From the NCBI GenBank assembly GCA_949288855.1, contig CASELS010000002.1:1-64000 (forward strand): a DNA stretch of 64,000 bases, read 5' to 3'. The first letter of the stretch is position 1; every line of letters begins with the position of its first letter. Below are positions 17,673 to 25,451 of this stretch, one piece after another. Under the pieces are notes generated by a model that saw only the letters and a program-made list of their open reading frames with translations, was not told the origin of the DNA and did not search any database. A program made the translations under genes and the position numbers. Source of the stretch: an uncultured Collinsella sp. (GTDB taxonomy: Bacteria; Actinomycetota; Coriobacteriia; Coriobacteriales; Coriobacteriaceae).

Positions 17673-18206
17673 ATGACCGACCTTGATTATGATGCCTACA
17701 TCCCGTCCATTCCCGATTACCCGGAGCCCGGTGTCATCTTTAGGGATATCACACCGCTTTTTGCCAATGCCGATGTGCTTAAGGCCGCCATTGACACGAT
17801 AGCCGGCCATTTCCAGGGTCAGGGCATCACCAAGGTCGTCGGTCCCGAGGCGCGCGGGTTCCTCGTGGGCGCCCCCGTGGCCATCGCGCTCGGCGCCGGC
17901 TTCATTCCCGCGCGCAAGCCCGGCAAGCTCCCGCGCAAGACGATCTCCGAGACCTATGAGCTCGAATATGGTACCGATACGATCGAGATCCATGCCGATG
18001 CCCTCGAGCCCGGTGACAAGGTGCTGCTCGTGGACGACCTCATCGCTACCGGTGGCACCATCTGCGCCGCCGCCAAGCTCGTCGAGAAGACCGGCGCCTC
18101 CGTTGCCGGCTTTGGCTGCATCCTCGAGCTCGAATTCCTGAACCCTCGCGAGACGCTCGCCAAGCTCGGCGACTTTGATGTGTTCTCGCTTGTGAAGTCC
18201 CGTTAG
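17673..18206 (+). CDS. apt: Adenine phosphoribosyltransferase
   Basis: Salvages adenine to AMP using PRPP. The 177-residue protein has the PDYPEPGVIFRDITPLF N-terminal segment, the adenine-site region VVGPEARGFLVGAPVA, ARKPGKLPRKT, and the PRPP-binding motif VLLVDDLIATGGT. GAGGGGGA precedes the ATG. It sits 18 bases after the FtsR-like gene and works logically with the NCS2 purine permease encoded 5 kb away. Confidence 0.95.
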   Translation: MTDLDYDAYIPSIPDYPEPGVIFRDITPLFANADVLKAAIDTIAGHFQGQGITKVVGPEARGFLVGAPVAIALGAGFIPARKPGKLPRKTISETYELEYGTDTIEIHADALEPGDKVLLVDDLIATGGTICAAAKLVEKTGASVAGFGCILELEFLNPRETLAKLGDFDVFSLVKSR

Positions 18207-18259
18207 AGAACGTAAGAAAAGCTGCGCGAAACCCTCATCGTTTTGAAGGTTTTTCACAA

Positions 18260-18298
18260 TAGAGGCAGACCCTATGACAATCATGGGGCCTGCCTCTA
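18260..18298 (+). terminator. Long hairpin between apt and the NlpC/P60 gene
   Basis: A 9-bp outer stem TAGAGGCAG/CTGCCTCTA encloses a 7-bp inner stem (18270-18276 with 18282-18288, one G-T pair). There is no T run after it on the + strand (TACTTGTTAAGG), so it may be an attenuator or leader structure for the hydrolase gene, 51 bases downstream, rather than a simple terminator of apt. Confidence 0.5.
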
Positions 18299-18349
18299 TA
18301 CTTGTTAAGGCCCTGTAACACTATCATCGTACCTTCGGGGGTTTTCTTC

Positions 18350-19573
18350 ATGACCTTCCAACCACGTACCCGTCGTGCCGTGCGTTGTCTTTCTGCCCTT
18401 ACCCTTGCCGGCGTCCTTGGTCTTTCCGGTGCCGCTCCCTATATCACGCTCCAGCCGGTGAGCGCTTTCGCCGACCCTCAGTCCGAGCTCGATGCCGCCA
18501 AGGCCAAGCTTGCCGAGATTGGCGCCGAGTACCAGGCGCTCCAGACCGAGCTTCAGCAGGCGGGCGCGCAGCTCGAGGAGACGGCGTCCCAGATCGCCGA
18601 TACGCAGACCGAGCTTGCGTCTGCGCAAGCGCTTCTCTCTGAGAACGTGTCCTCCGACTACAAGAAGGGGAGTGTCAGCCTTATTGACATCCTCCTCAGC
18701 TCGCAGGATTTCACCGACCTCATCTCGCGCGTCTTCTACGTGAGCAAGGTCAATGACGCTCAGACCAACGCCATCGAGTCGGTCAAGGAGCTCCAGGTCC
18801 AGCTTCAGCAGCAGCAGACCGAGCAGCAGCAGGCGCTCTCTGACACCCAGGCAAAGGTAGACGCCCAGGCCGAGAACCAGGCGCGCGCTGCAGCGGTGGT
18901 CGACTCGCTTTCCGCTGAGGTCCAGGCCCAGATTGAGGCCGAGGCCCAGGAGGACGAGAACCTCGCTGCCGGCATGCAGTCTGCCCAGGACGCCTCCAAC
19001 GGCGCCTCCCAGGTCCCCGTCACCGGTAACCAAAACACATCCAATAACAGCGGCTCCACTTCTGGCAACAACAACCAGAGCACTAACAACCAGGGCGACA
19101 ATCAGAATCAGAACCAGCCCTCTGGCGGTGGTCAGAACACCACACCCGCCCCCGCGCCCGAACCGGAGCCTGAGCCTGAGCCCGAGACCCCCTCTACGGG
19201 CAGTGGCACCGCCACGGTCTCGACCCCCGTTGGCTATGCACTCCAGATGGCCGGTCAGCCCTATGTCAGCGGCGGCGAGAGCCTTGCTGAGGGCGGCTTC
19301 GACTGCTCTGGTCTTGTCTACTATGCCTACCAGAAGATCGGTATCACGCTGCCCCGCACCTCAGGCGGTCAGTACACCTACTTCCGCAACAACGCGGGAC
19401 GTTTCACCACCAGCGTGAGCCAGCTCCAGTACGGCGACGTTGTCTTCTTTCCCGGCCACGTTGCGTTCTACGTGGGCAACGGCCAGGTGTTTGGCGCCAC
19501 GCGCCCCGGTCAGGTAGCCGGTTACGGCAACATCGGCTGGTACGGTACCTTCCTGGGCGGCGGACAGCTCTAG
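18350..19573 (+). CDS. Secreted NlpC/P60 peptidoglycan hydrolase
   Basis: A 407-residue exported cell-wall endopeptidase. A signal peptide (RTRRAVRCLSALTLAGVLGL, cut near ...SAFA) is followed by a coiled coil over residues about 38-215, a low-complexity Asn/Gln/Ser linker with a Pro-Glu repeat (EPEPEPEPE), and a C-terminal NlpC/P60 domain. The catalytic Cys319 is in FDCSGLVYYAY and His370 in GHVAFYVG. The architecture matches RipA/PcsB-like division hydrolases whose coiled coil keeps them inactive until activated. The ATG at 18350 (GGGGGT upstream) is chosen over a longer frame because it starts the signal peptide. Confidence 0.93.
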   Translation: MTFQPRTRRAVRCLSALTLAGVLGLSGAAPYITLQPVSAFADPQSELDAAKAKLAEIGAEYQALQTELQQAGAQLEETASQIADTQTELASAQALLSENVSSDYKKGSVSLIDILLSSQDFTDLISRVFYVSKVNDAQTNAIESVKELQVQLQQQQTEQQQALSDTQAKVDAQAENQARAAAVVDSLSAEVQAQIEAEAQEDENLAAGMQSAQDASNGASQVPVTGNQNTSNNSGSTSGNNNQSTNNQGDNQNQNQPSGGGQNTTPAPAPEPEPEPEPETPSTGSGTATVSTPVGYALQMAGQPYVSGGESLAEGGFDCSGLVYYAYQKIGITLPRTSGGQYTYFRNNAGRFTTSVSQLQYGDVVFFPGHVAFYVGNGQVFGATRPGQVAGYGNIGWYGTFLGGGQL

Positions 19574-19693
19574 ATTCCAGACAGGAATTTCAGCTATTCA
19601 ATAATCTGGAAATGCTTGTCCAAATAGACGCAAATCCTGTGGTGGCAAAATCATGGGAAAACGCGAGGCTGAAACAGGGAATACGCTGGAAAC

Positions 19694-19725
19694 ATCAACT
19701 ATATTGTTGAATAGTTGATTTTTTT
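19694..19725 (+). terminator. Probable terminator after the NlpC/P60 gene
   Basis: A 9-bp, A/T-rich stem ATCAACTAT/ATAGTTGAT with an 8-base loop, followed by a run of seven T. Just after the stop codon (19574-19611) there is also a TTCCAGA/TCTGGAA inverted repeat with a wide loop. No gene is visible between 19574 and 19867. Confidence 0.65.
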
Positions 19726-19786
19726 CCTCGGTAGGTAGGACTTAATTTTCTTTGAAACGCTCGTTATCGCTAAAGAACGATTTCCA

Positions 19787-19829
19787 AAAACTAAAAGAGC
19801 AGCCCTGGAGCACAATCGCTCCAGGGCTG
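19787..19829 (-). terminator. Terminator of the DUF1836 gene
   Basis: A perfect 11-bp stem CAGCCCTGGAG/CTCCAGGGCTG with an 8-base loop (19800-19829). On the minus strand it is followed by CTCTTTTAGTTTTT. It lies 38 bases beyond the DUF1836 stop codon. Confidence 0.88.
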
Positions 19830-19867
19830 TATTGCATTCGGTCCATGTCGCAAGGCAGCATTTCTAA

Positions 19868-20491
19868 TCAGTGGTTGGATGCCTCGTCATATCCAAGAAA
19901 ATCGAGGTAACCCACGAGGTGAGCCTTGGCGGCGAAGGCGAGGACGGCGCTTCGAACGAGCAGGGACTCCCGTGTGACGCGCGAAGCGGTATCAGTCCAC
20001 TCATCATCGCCCCCGATGGAGAAGAAGTGCCTGAGGGCGCGTTCGAGCTCGGTTGCCACGTAGTCATAGGCAACATCGGTCATGTAGGTCATCTTCTGGA
20101 TACGGAAGAGATCCGAGATAGCAGAGATAGACAGAACCTGCTTAAACACGCAGATGACGAGAAGCCGAGCAATCTGTTCGCGTCCGTAAAGCTTCTTTTG
20201 AGGGGCGCTCAAGAGATGCGCCTTCACATAATTGTTCACCATGGACGGAGTGAGCCACGGGCCCTCGGAACATTCGTTCAGAGGCTCGAAAACATTCTCC
20301 ACAAGCGCGATAACCTGCTCGCGGTAGAGCTCAACCGTTGGGAGCTCGTTGTAGCGGGGGAAGTGGAAAGAGAGAATTCGCTGAGCCATAGGGGAGCGCA
20401 CAAAGTCATCCGGTAAGACGGTGGGCGCAATATCCTCCTGAGAGATGCTACTGGAGGCATCGGACATGGGAATGACCCGAGGATGCTGCAT
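19868..20491 (-). CDS. DUF1836 protein, probable MerR-fold DNA-binding protein
   Basis: A 207-residue protein of the DUF1836 family, common in Gram-positives and without known function. Residues about 80-130 (LTPSMVNNYVKAHLL, PQKKLYGREQIARLLVICVFKQVLS) follow the spacing of a MerR-type winged helix, in which a first helix-turn-helix is followed by a wing containing Lys-Lys-x-Tyr and an Arg-Glu-Gln helix. I infer DNA binding. It is divergent from degV across 127 bases that contain two spaced palindromes. The ATG at 20491 is chosen because GGGAG lies 8 bases upstream; ATG at 20467 is an alternative. Confidence 0.82.
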   Translation of the reverse strand: MQHPRVIPMSDASSSISQEDIAPTVLPDDFVRSPMAQRILSFHFPRYNELPTVELYREQVIALVENVFEPLNECSEGPWLTPSMVNNYVKAHLLSAPQKKLYGREQIARLLVICVFKQVLSISAISDLFRIQKMTYMTDVAYDYVATELERALRHFFSIGGDDEWTDTASRVTRESLLVRSAVLAFAAKAHLVGYLDFLGYDEASNH

Positions 20492-20532
20492 ATCAGACGC
20501 TCCCAACACTCGAAATCTTTTGCTCTATTAGG

Positions 20533-20551
20533 ATACTAGCACACCTAGTAT
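20533..20551. promoter_or_regulatory. Perfect spaced palindrome, candidate operator 1
   Basis: ATACTAG-5 bp-CTAGTAT, arms perfectly complementary, in the divergent DUF1836/degV intergenic region. CTATTAG, also part of the 24-bp repeat in degV, begins just upstream at about 20525. The geometry suits a dimeric regulator. No protein is known to bind it. Confidence 0.5.
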
Positions 20552-20559
20552 GAAAAACT

Positions 20560-20574
20560 AGCTATACTGTAGCT
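20560..20574. promoter_or_regulatory. Second spaced palindrome overlapping a -10-like hexamer, candidate operator 2
   Basis: AGCTA-5 bp-TAGCT, with the same 5-bp spacer as operator 1 and centred 25 bp from it. It overlaps TATACT (20563-20568), a good -10 hexamer for degV, so a bound protein would block the promoter. No convincing -35 is visible. Confidence 0.45.
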
Positions 20575-20618
20575 AACGAACATGACACGCGCTGTTGGGG
20601 CGATACGAAAGGATTGGC

Positions 20619-21467
20619 ATGAGCTGGGCGATCATCGCAGATTCGAGCTGCAATCTTAGGGACTACACACCTCAGGCTCCGGATACGCTCTATGCATACG
20701 CGCCACTCAAGATCAACGTCGGCGGCACCGAGTTTGCCGACGACGCTAATCTCGACGTAGCCGAGCTGAACCGTCTCGTAGCCGAGGAGAAGAGCGCCAG
20801 CTCGAGCGCTTGCCCCAGCGCAGGGGAGTGGGCAGAGCTGTTCCGGAGTGCGGAAAACGTCATCGCCATCACCATCTCTGCCAACCTTTCGGGCAGCTAT
20901 GAGGCAGCCTCCATGGCGCGCGACCTTGTGCAGGAGGAGGGCGGTCATCGCATCCATCTCGTAAACTCGCGCGCTGCCGGCGGCAAGCTCGAGATGCTCG
21001 TCATACTATTAGATAGGTACCTAACTGTCCATCCTGAGGCCACCTTTGCGGAGGCCTGCGCCTATATCGACGGCATCGAGCAGTGCTCCACCGTTCTGTT
21101 CTCACTCAGCAGCTACGAGAACCTTACCAAATCCGGCCGTATGCCCAAGATGGCCGGCATCCTTGCCAATAAGCTAAACATCCGCGTGCTCGGCACGGCA
21201 TCTGAAGAGGGCACCATCAAGATCGTCGCACCCACGCGCGGACAGAAGAAGATGGTCGCGAAGGTCGTTCAGTCCATGGAGGCTGACGGCTACAAGGGCG
21301 GTCTCGTATGCATGGACCATGTGGACAATGAGGCGGGCTGCCAGGAGATCGCCGCTGCCATCACCGCCAAATGGCCCGAGGCTGAGGTCATGGTCATGCC
21401 TTGCGGCGGCCTCTGCTCGTACTACGCTGAGGCAAAGGGCATCATAATCGGCTACGACTGGAAGTAA
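20619..21467 (+). CDS. DegV/FakB-family fatty-acid-binding protein
   Basis: A 282-residue DegV-fold protein. The family binds a fatty acid in a cleft and, in characterised cases (FakB), presents it to the kinase FakA for phosphorylation and use in phospholipids. ADSSCNL, the SANLSGSYEAA lipid-carboxylate motif, and the late TRGQKKM and CGGLCSYYAEAKGIIIGY segments are visible. No fakA gene is in the window. The ATG at 20619 has GAAAGGA upstream. Codons 129-136 (ATA CTA TTA GAT AGG TAC CTA ACT) are a cluster of A/T-rich rare codons unlike the rest of the gene, and match a repeat at the trxB end. Confidence 0.9.
   Translation: MSWAIIADSSCNLRDYTPQAPDTLYAYAPLKINVGGTEFADDANLDVAELNRLVAEEKSASSSACPSAGEWAELFRSAENVIAITISANLSGSYEAASMARDLVQEEGGHRIHLVNSRAAGGKLEMLVILLDRYLTVHPEATFAEACAYIDGIEQCSTVLFSLSSYENLTKSGRMPKMAGILANKLNIRVLGTASEEGTIKIVAPTRGQKKMVAKVVQSMEADGYKGGLVCMDHVDNEAGCQEIAAAITAKWPEAEVMVMPCGGLCSYYAEAKGIIIGYDWK
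21005..21028 (+). repeat. 24-bp imperfect direct repeat, copy A (inside degV)
   Basis: It matches positions 21998-22021 at 22 of 24 bases. Its core TAGGTACCTA is a perfect palindrome, and the wider 16-bp AGATAGGTACCTAACT is one mismatch from perfect. It coincides with the rare-codon cluster of degV, so the DNA sequence itself appears to be constrained. Confidence 0.6.
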
Positions 21468-21501
21468 CATCGCGCGCGAAACGTTATCGAGTTACGAGAA
21501 A

Positions 21502-21527
21502 GGGAGGGTTCTGGCCCTCCTTTTCCT
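21502..21527 (+). terminator. Terminator of degV
   Basis: Stem GGAGGG/CCCTCC with the loop TTCTGG, followed by TTTTCCTTCT, 35 bases after the degV stop codon. Confidence 0.8.
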
Positions 21528-21529
21528 TC

Positions 21530-21997
21530 TACAACTCAACTTTACATAAGATATATTATCGTGACTACAAAGCGGAATTGACTAGCCTCTGGCTAAGAAG
21601 ACATCTTGAATCGGAAACTCCGCACTCATTTGCTGATAAATCACGCTCTCAGACCCATACTCCGACTACAAGGACCGACTCATTTGTCTCGTACACACAA
21701 TTCCGCGCGCACACGAATCTTCTAACGTCACCAACCATGTCTAGCAAATCCCGTTTAAGCAAACGCGCACGCACAACTAATCTTAACGACACCGGACGGT
21801 CCGGGATTTCATTGTCGGTCGCTACAATCGATATGAATCAATCGTTTAGCAATCGGTCGTGACTGTGGATCACGGACCATCATGGCGCCTGGATGGCTGG
21901 CTACGACATTACTAGTACTCGATGCAAGTTTTATTGCACGCATAACAATACTTGAGCCAAACTCTCTCGGACGCTTGTTGCCTCACTCTTCGCATGC
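21530..21997. other. Gene-free, lower-G+C convergent intergenic region
   Basis: About 470 bases between the degV terminator and repeat copy B hold no credible gene on either strand. G+C counted on three 60-base lines is 27, 31 and 34, against clearly higher values in neighbouring genes. Short hairpins occur: AGCC/GGCT near 21583-21593; a bulged GGTCGTGA/TCACGGACC at about 21855-21879; TGCAA/TTGCA near 21923-21938; and a TACTAGTA palindrome near 21909. Convergent genes rarely have gaps this long. It may be a relic, a small-RNA locus or recombination debris; nothing decides. Confidence 0.5.
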
Positions 21998-22021
21998 ACT
22001 ATTAGTTAGCTACCTAACTGT
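21998..22021 (+). repeat. 24-bp imperfect direct repeat, copy B (abutting trxB stop)
   Basis: It matches copy A in degV at 22 of 24 bases. It contains the inverted repeat AGTTAG-CTAC-CTAACT, and its last base is part of the trxB stop codon (minus strand). The starts of copies A and B lie 993 bases apart. Confidence 0.6.
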
Positions 22022-22953
22022 TATCCTCGAAGATAATGATAAGCCGATGTTGCGGCGATAGCTCCGTCTGCGGCGGCGGTGATTACCTGACGGAGGCGCT
22101 TGGACCGAACGTCACCGGCCGCAAACAGCCCCGGCGTCTTCGTAGCCATCCCCTCATCGGTAACGACTCCCCCATCGGCGGCAATCTCGACAAGGTCGGA
22201 GAACAGCTCCACAACGGGCTTCGTACCAGCGAACACGAAGATGCCGATGCTCCCCTCTTCAAATTCCTCAGTGTATTCCTCACCCGTCTCGTTGTTGCGA
22301 AACGTCACCTGGGAAATAAAGGTGCCACCGGACACCGCGATGATTGAGCGGGAATAGGCAACGCTAACATTCGACTGCTTGAGCAGCTTGTCAACGACGC
22401 CCTGCGGCGCGCGGAACTGATCGCGTCTGACAACCATAACGACCTCGGAGGCGATTTGCGAGAGGAACAAAGCCTCCTCGCAGGCAGCATTGCCGCCACC
22501 GATCACAAACACCTTCTTGCCGCGATAGAACATACCGTCGCAGGTTGCGCAGTACGAGATGCCTCTGCCACGGAAGGTATCCTCACCGACAAAGCCGGCG
22601 GTACGAGGGACTGCGCCCGTAGCCAAGATGAGCGTCGGGGACTCATAGCTCTCTGAGCCGGACGTAAGCCGATATGCTCCAGAAGACATGCGTTCGACAG
22701 AATCGACCATTGCGTACACGGTTTCGGCTCCCGCAGCCTCGGCGTGCTCACGGAACTTGTCGCCGAGCTCGGCACCAGAGATGGAAGTGAATCCAGGATA
22801 GTTCTCGATCACATCGGTCGTGGTAATCTGGCCTCCGGGCATACCCTGTTCAAAGACGGCCGCCGTAAGTCCCGAGCGAGCCGCATATATCGCTGCGGAA
22901 TAGCCCGCAGGGCCGCCGCCGAGAATAGCAACATCGAAGGTACGCTCGCTCAT
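22021..22953 (-). CDS. trxB: Thioredoxin reductase
   Basis: NADPH-dependent flavoenzyme that reduces thioredoxin. The 310-residue protein has the FAD motif GGGPAGYSAA near the N-terminus, the redox-active C135-A-T-C138 (CATCDG), the NADPH-binding GGGNAACEEALFLS, and the C-terminal GDVRSKRLRQVITAAADG. The ATG at 22953 is preferred to a TTG six bases upstream because AAGGCGG lies 7 bases before it. No thioredoxin gene is adjacent. Its end touches repeat copy B. Confidence 0.95.
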   Translation of the reverse strand: MSERTFDVAILGGGPAGYSAAIYAARSGLTAAVFEQGMPGGQITTTDVIENYPGFTSISGAELGDKFREHAEAAGAETVYAMVDSVERMSSGAYRLTSGSESYESPTLILATGAVPRTAGFVGEDTFRGRGISYCATCDGMFYRGKKVFVIGGGNAACEEALFLSQIASEVVMVVRRDQFRAPQGVVDKLLKQSNVSVAYSRSIIAVSGGTFISQVTFRNNETGEEYTEEFEEGSIGIFVFAGTKPVVELFSDLVEIAADGGVVTDEGMATKTPGLFAAGDVRSKRLRQVITAAADGAIAATSAYHYLRG

Positions 22954-23028
22954 AATCAACCGCCTTAAGCTCAGAAGATAATCAAACCGTTATCACAAGA
23001 CATGATAGCAATGTACCCAAATAACGAA

Positions 23029-23059
23029 ACGGGCCGACCGCACATGGCGATCGGCCCGT
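23029..23059 (-). terminator. Terminator of the purine permease gene
   Basis: A 9-bp perfect stem ACGGGCCGA/TCGGCCCGT with a 13-base loop. On the minus strand it is followed by TTCGTTATTT. It lies between the permease stop and trxB. Confidence 0.7.
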
Positions 23060-23095
23060 AATTCGTTCCTAGCTGCTCAGACAGCGCAGAGCGTA

Positions 23096-24409
23096 TTAGA
23101 GGAGCAGGAAGTAGAGCAGGAACGCCGCAGCGGCGACCCACATGAGCGGACGGATCTGCTTCACCTTGCCGGTAACAATGGCAACGATGACGTAGGTGAT
23201 GAAGCCGAGACCGATACCGTTGGAGATCGAGTAGGTGAACGGGATGCCCGCGATGATCATGAACGTCGGGAAGCCCTCGAGGATGTCGGTCCAGTCGATG
23301 TCAACGACGTCGCTCATCATGAGGAAGCCGACGAAGACCAGCGCGCCGCAGGTGGCAGCGGAGGGAATGCAGCTGATGACCGGCGAAAGGAACGCAGCGA
23401 GCAGGAAGAAGATGCCCGTGACGATCGAGGTGAGGCCCGAGCGACCGCCGTCAGCGGCACCCGAAGAGGACTCGACGAAGGTGGTGATGGACGAAGCGCC
23501 GAAGAAGCCACCCACTGCAGCAGCGACGGAGTCGACGATGAGGATCGGACGAATGTCCTCAACCTTACCGTCGTCAGTCAGGAACTCGCCCTGCTTAGCA
23601 ACGGCCATGGCGGTACCCATGGTGTCGAAGAAGTCGCTCATCATGAGCGAGAAGGCGAAGAGCAGAAGCGTGGGCGTGGTGATAGCCTCGATAAGGCCCA
23701 TGGCACCGGAAGCGCTCGCCTGCATGGGGGCGCCGAAGGTGCTGAAGTCAAGCGGAGCGACAACAGCGGTCGGAATCGGCGTGACGCCCAGCGGGATACC
23801 GATGATAGCGGCGACGATGATACCCCAGAGAAGCGCGCCCTTGACGTTCATCGAATACAGCACGACCGAAAGGACGATGGAGACGACACCGACGATGAAG
23901 GCGCCGGACTGCACGTCACCGAGGGCAACCATGGTGGACTCGTTCGCAACGATGATGCCGGCGTCCTTGAGGCCGATCATGGCGATGAACAGGCCAAGAC
24001 CGATGGAGATGCCATGACGGAGCGAAACCGGAATGGCGTCCATGATAGCCTCACGCAGGCCGCAGAGAACGAGCACGAGAATCGCGATGCCCTCGATCAT
24101 GATGACGGCCATGGCGGTCTGCCAGCCGTAGCCCATCGAGCCGCAGAGGGTGTAGGCAACAATCGAGTTGATGCCCATGCCCGAGGCGCAGGCCAGCGGG
24201 CGGTTGGAGAACACGCCCATGACGATGGTCATGATGGCGGCACCGATGCAGGTGGCCGTAACGGCCGCGGTCGTGGGAATACCCGCCGCGGAAAGAATGC
24301 TCGGGTTCACCACGATGATGTACGCCATAGCCAAAAACGTGGTAAGACCGGCGCGCACCTCCGTAGCAGAGTTCGAGCCGCGCTCGGATAGCTTGAAGAA
24401 CGTATCCAT
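23096..24409 (-). CDS. NCS2-family purine permease (AzgA/PbuG type)
   Basis: A 437-residue polytopic transporter, probably of adenine, guanine or hypoxanthine. The family signatures are FFKLSERGSNSATEVRAGLTTFLAMAYI at the N-terminus, NPSILSAAG, ASGMGINSIVAYT in place of the usual GMGxNAxxAxT, and GASSITTFVESSSGAADGGRSGLTS. About 12-14 hydrophobic segments are visible. It is the last gene of an nrdR-dut-permease run. The 50-base gap upstream is too short for a purine riboswitch. Apt (17673-18206) could trap an imported base. Confidence 0.9.
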   Translation of the reverse strand: MDTFFKLSERGSNSATEVRAGLTTFLAMAYIIVVNPSILSAAGIPTTAAVTATCIGAAIMTIVMGVFSNRPLACASGMGINSIVAYTLCGSMGYGWQTAMAVIMIEGIAILVLVLCGLREAIMDAIPVSLRHGISIGLGLFIAMIGLKDAGIIVANESTMVALGDVQSGAFIVGVVSIVLSVVLYSMNVKGALLWGIIVAAIIGIPLGVTPIPTAVVAPLDFSTFGAPMQASASGAMGLIEAITTPTLLLFAFSLMMSDFFDTMGTAMAVAKQGEFLTDDGKVEDIRPILIVDSVAAAVGGFFGASSITTFVESSSGAADGGRSGLTSIVTGIFFLLAAFLSPVISCIPSAATCGALVFVGFLMMSDVVDIDWTDILEGFPTFMIIAGIPFTYSISNGIGLGFITYVIVAIVTGKVKQIRPLMWVAAAAFLLYFLLL

Positions 24410-24458
24410 CTACTCCCCTTTTCCTTCGATGTGTTCTTCCCTTATATGCTCGGATGCC

Positions 24459-24902
24459 CTACTGGGCACCGCTGGAGCCAAATCCCCCCGTACCGCGATC
24501 GGTCTCATCGAGTTCGTCGACCTCTACGAGGTTGACGACGGGGACCTCCTGGATCACGAGCTGGGCGATGCGCTCGCCGCGCTCGATCTCAATCGGGTTC
24601 TTAGAATCGAGGTTGACCACGATGATCTTGAGCTCGCCGCGATAATGGGCGTCGATGAGACCAGGCGTGTTAGCAATGGACAGGCCCCTCTTGAGAGCCA
24701 TACCGCTTCGCGGCTGTACGAAGCCGGCGTACCCGTCGGGGATAGCGATGGCAAGCCCCGTAGGAACCAGCCGACGACCCAGGGGCTCGATCACGCACGA
24801 CTCGTTGGCACGAAGATCGAGACCAGCATCCCCCGTATAGGCATACGAGGGCACCTCGACGCTCGGGTCCAAGCGCTTGATAGCAACATCGATCGTAGGC
24901 AC
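24459..24902 (-). CDS. dut: dUTP diphosphatase
   Basis: Cleaves dUTP to dUMP, keeping uracil out of DNA and feeding dTMP synthesis. The trimeric 147-residue form shows all five motifs: DAGLDLRA, PRSGMAL, GLIDAHYRGE, ERIAQLVI and the C-terminal RGTGGFGSSG that closes on the active site. It lies 4 bases downstream of nrdR, joining two deoxynucleotide-pool genes. Confidence 0.96.
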   Translation of the reverse strand: MPTIDVAIKRLDPSVEVPSYAYTGDAGLDLRANESCVIEPLGRRLVPTGLAIAIPDGYAGFVQPRSGMALKRGLSIANTPGLIDAHYRGELKIIVVNLDSKNPIEIERGERIAQLVIQEVPVVNLVEVDELDETDRGTGGFGSSGAQ

Positions 24903-24906
24903 GAAA

Positions 24907-25350
24907 TCACCTCAGCTTAGCGAGCTCGTCAACGAACTCATCGATATCCTTGAAGTCACGGTACACCGAGGCGAAGCGAATGTAGGCCACCTTATCGAGC
25001 GCCTCGAGCCGCTTCAGAACCATATCACCGATGTCGTGAGAGGTGATGGATTTAAAGGGCTTGGTGCGAAGCTCCTGCTCGATCCCATCGATCAGGTTGT
25101 TCAGCGTGGCAAGATCGATATCGCGCTTAGACGTGGCGCGCATGAGACCGACCAGCAGCTTATTCCTATCGAAGGGCTGCGTGGTGCCGTCGCTCTTTAT
25201 GACCTCAATGGGGTCCTCGCACCGCTCGAACGTTGTGAAACGGTACCCGCAAGAGCGGCACTCGCGCCTGCGCTTGATGGCATTGGAGGTCTCCTGCATA
25301 CGGGAATCGATAACTCGTGTATCGTCTGCTCCACATTTTGGACAGCGCAT
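24907..25350 (-). CDS. nrdR: Transcriptional repressor NrdR
   Basis: Represses ribonucleotide reductase genes when dATP is high. The 147-residue protein has the N-terminal zinc ribbon (MRCPKCGADDTRVIDSR then CRSCGYRFTTFE) and an ATP-cone (residues about 46-136, VIKSDGTTQPFDRNKLLVGL). Length is exactly typical. There is no nrd operon in the window, so its targets lie elsewhere. Confidence 0.97.
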   Translation of the reverse strand: MRCPKCGADDTRVIDSRMQETSNAIKRRRECRSCGYRFTTFERCEDPIEVIKSDGTTQPFDRNKLLVGLMRATSKRDIDLATLNNLIDGIEQELRTKPFKSITSHDIGDMVLKRLEALDKVAYIRFASVYRDFKDIDEFVDELAKLR

Positions 25351-25451
25351 CAGGTCTCCTCGCTCGGTGAAAACCTGTTAAGCATACCACGAGTTGTGGT
25401 GCTGACCAGAATATTTCGCATATGTTGTGAGATTGAAACCGATTCAAGGAA

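Noticed and set aside
18207-18349. c-di-AMP (ydaO) riboswitch before the NlpC/P60 gene
   Set aside because: The leader is too short and the conserved riboswitch sequence blocks were not found.
21571-21625. tRNA-like fold (GCGGA ... TCCGC with two small hairpins)
   Set aside because: No T-loop motif, no 7-bp acceptor stem and no CCA; stems of 4-5 bp are expected by chance.
21578-21862. A 94-codon open frame in the degV-trxB gap
   Set aside because: TTG start without ribosome site, Ser/Thr/Arg-rich random-looking product, codon use unlike neighbours.
24410-24458. Purine riboswitch before the permease gene
   Set aside because: Only about 50 bases separate dut and the permease; no aptamer can be drawn.
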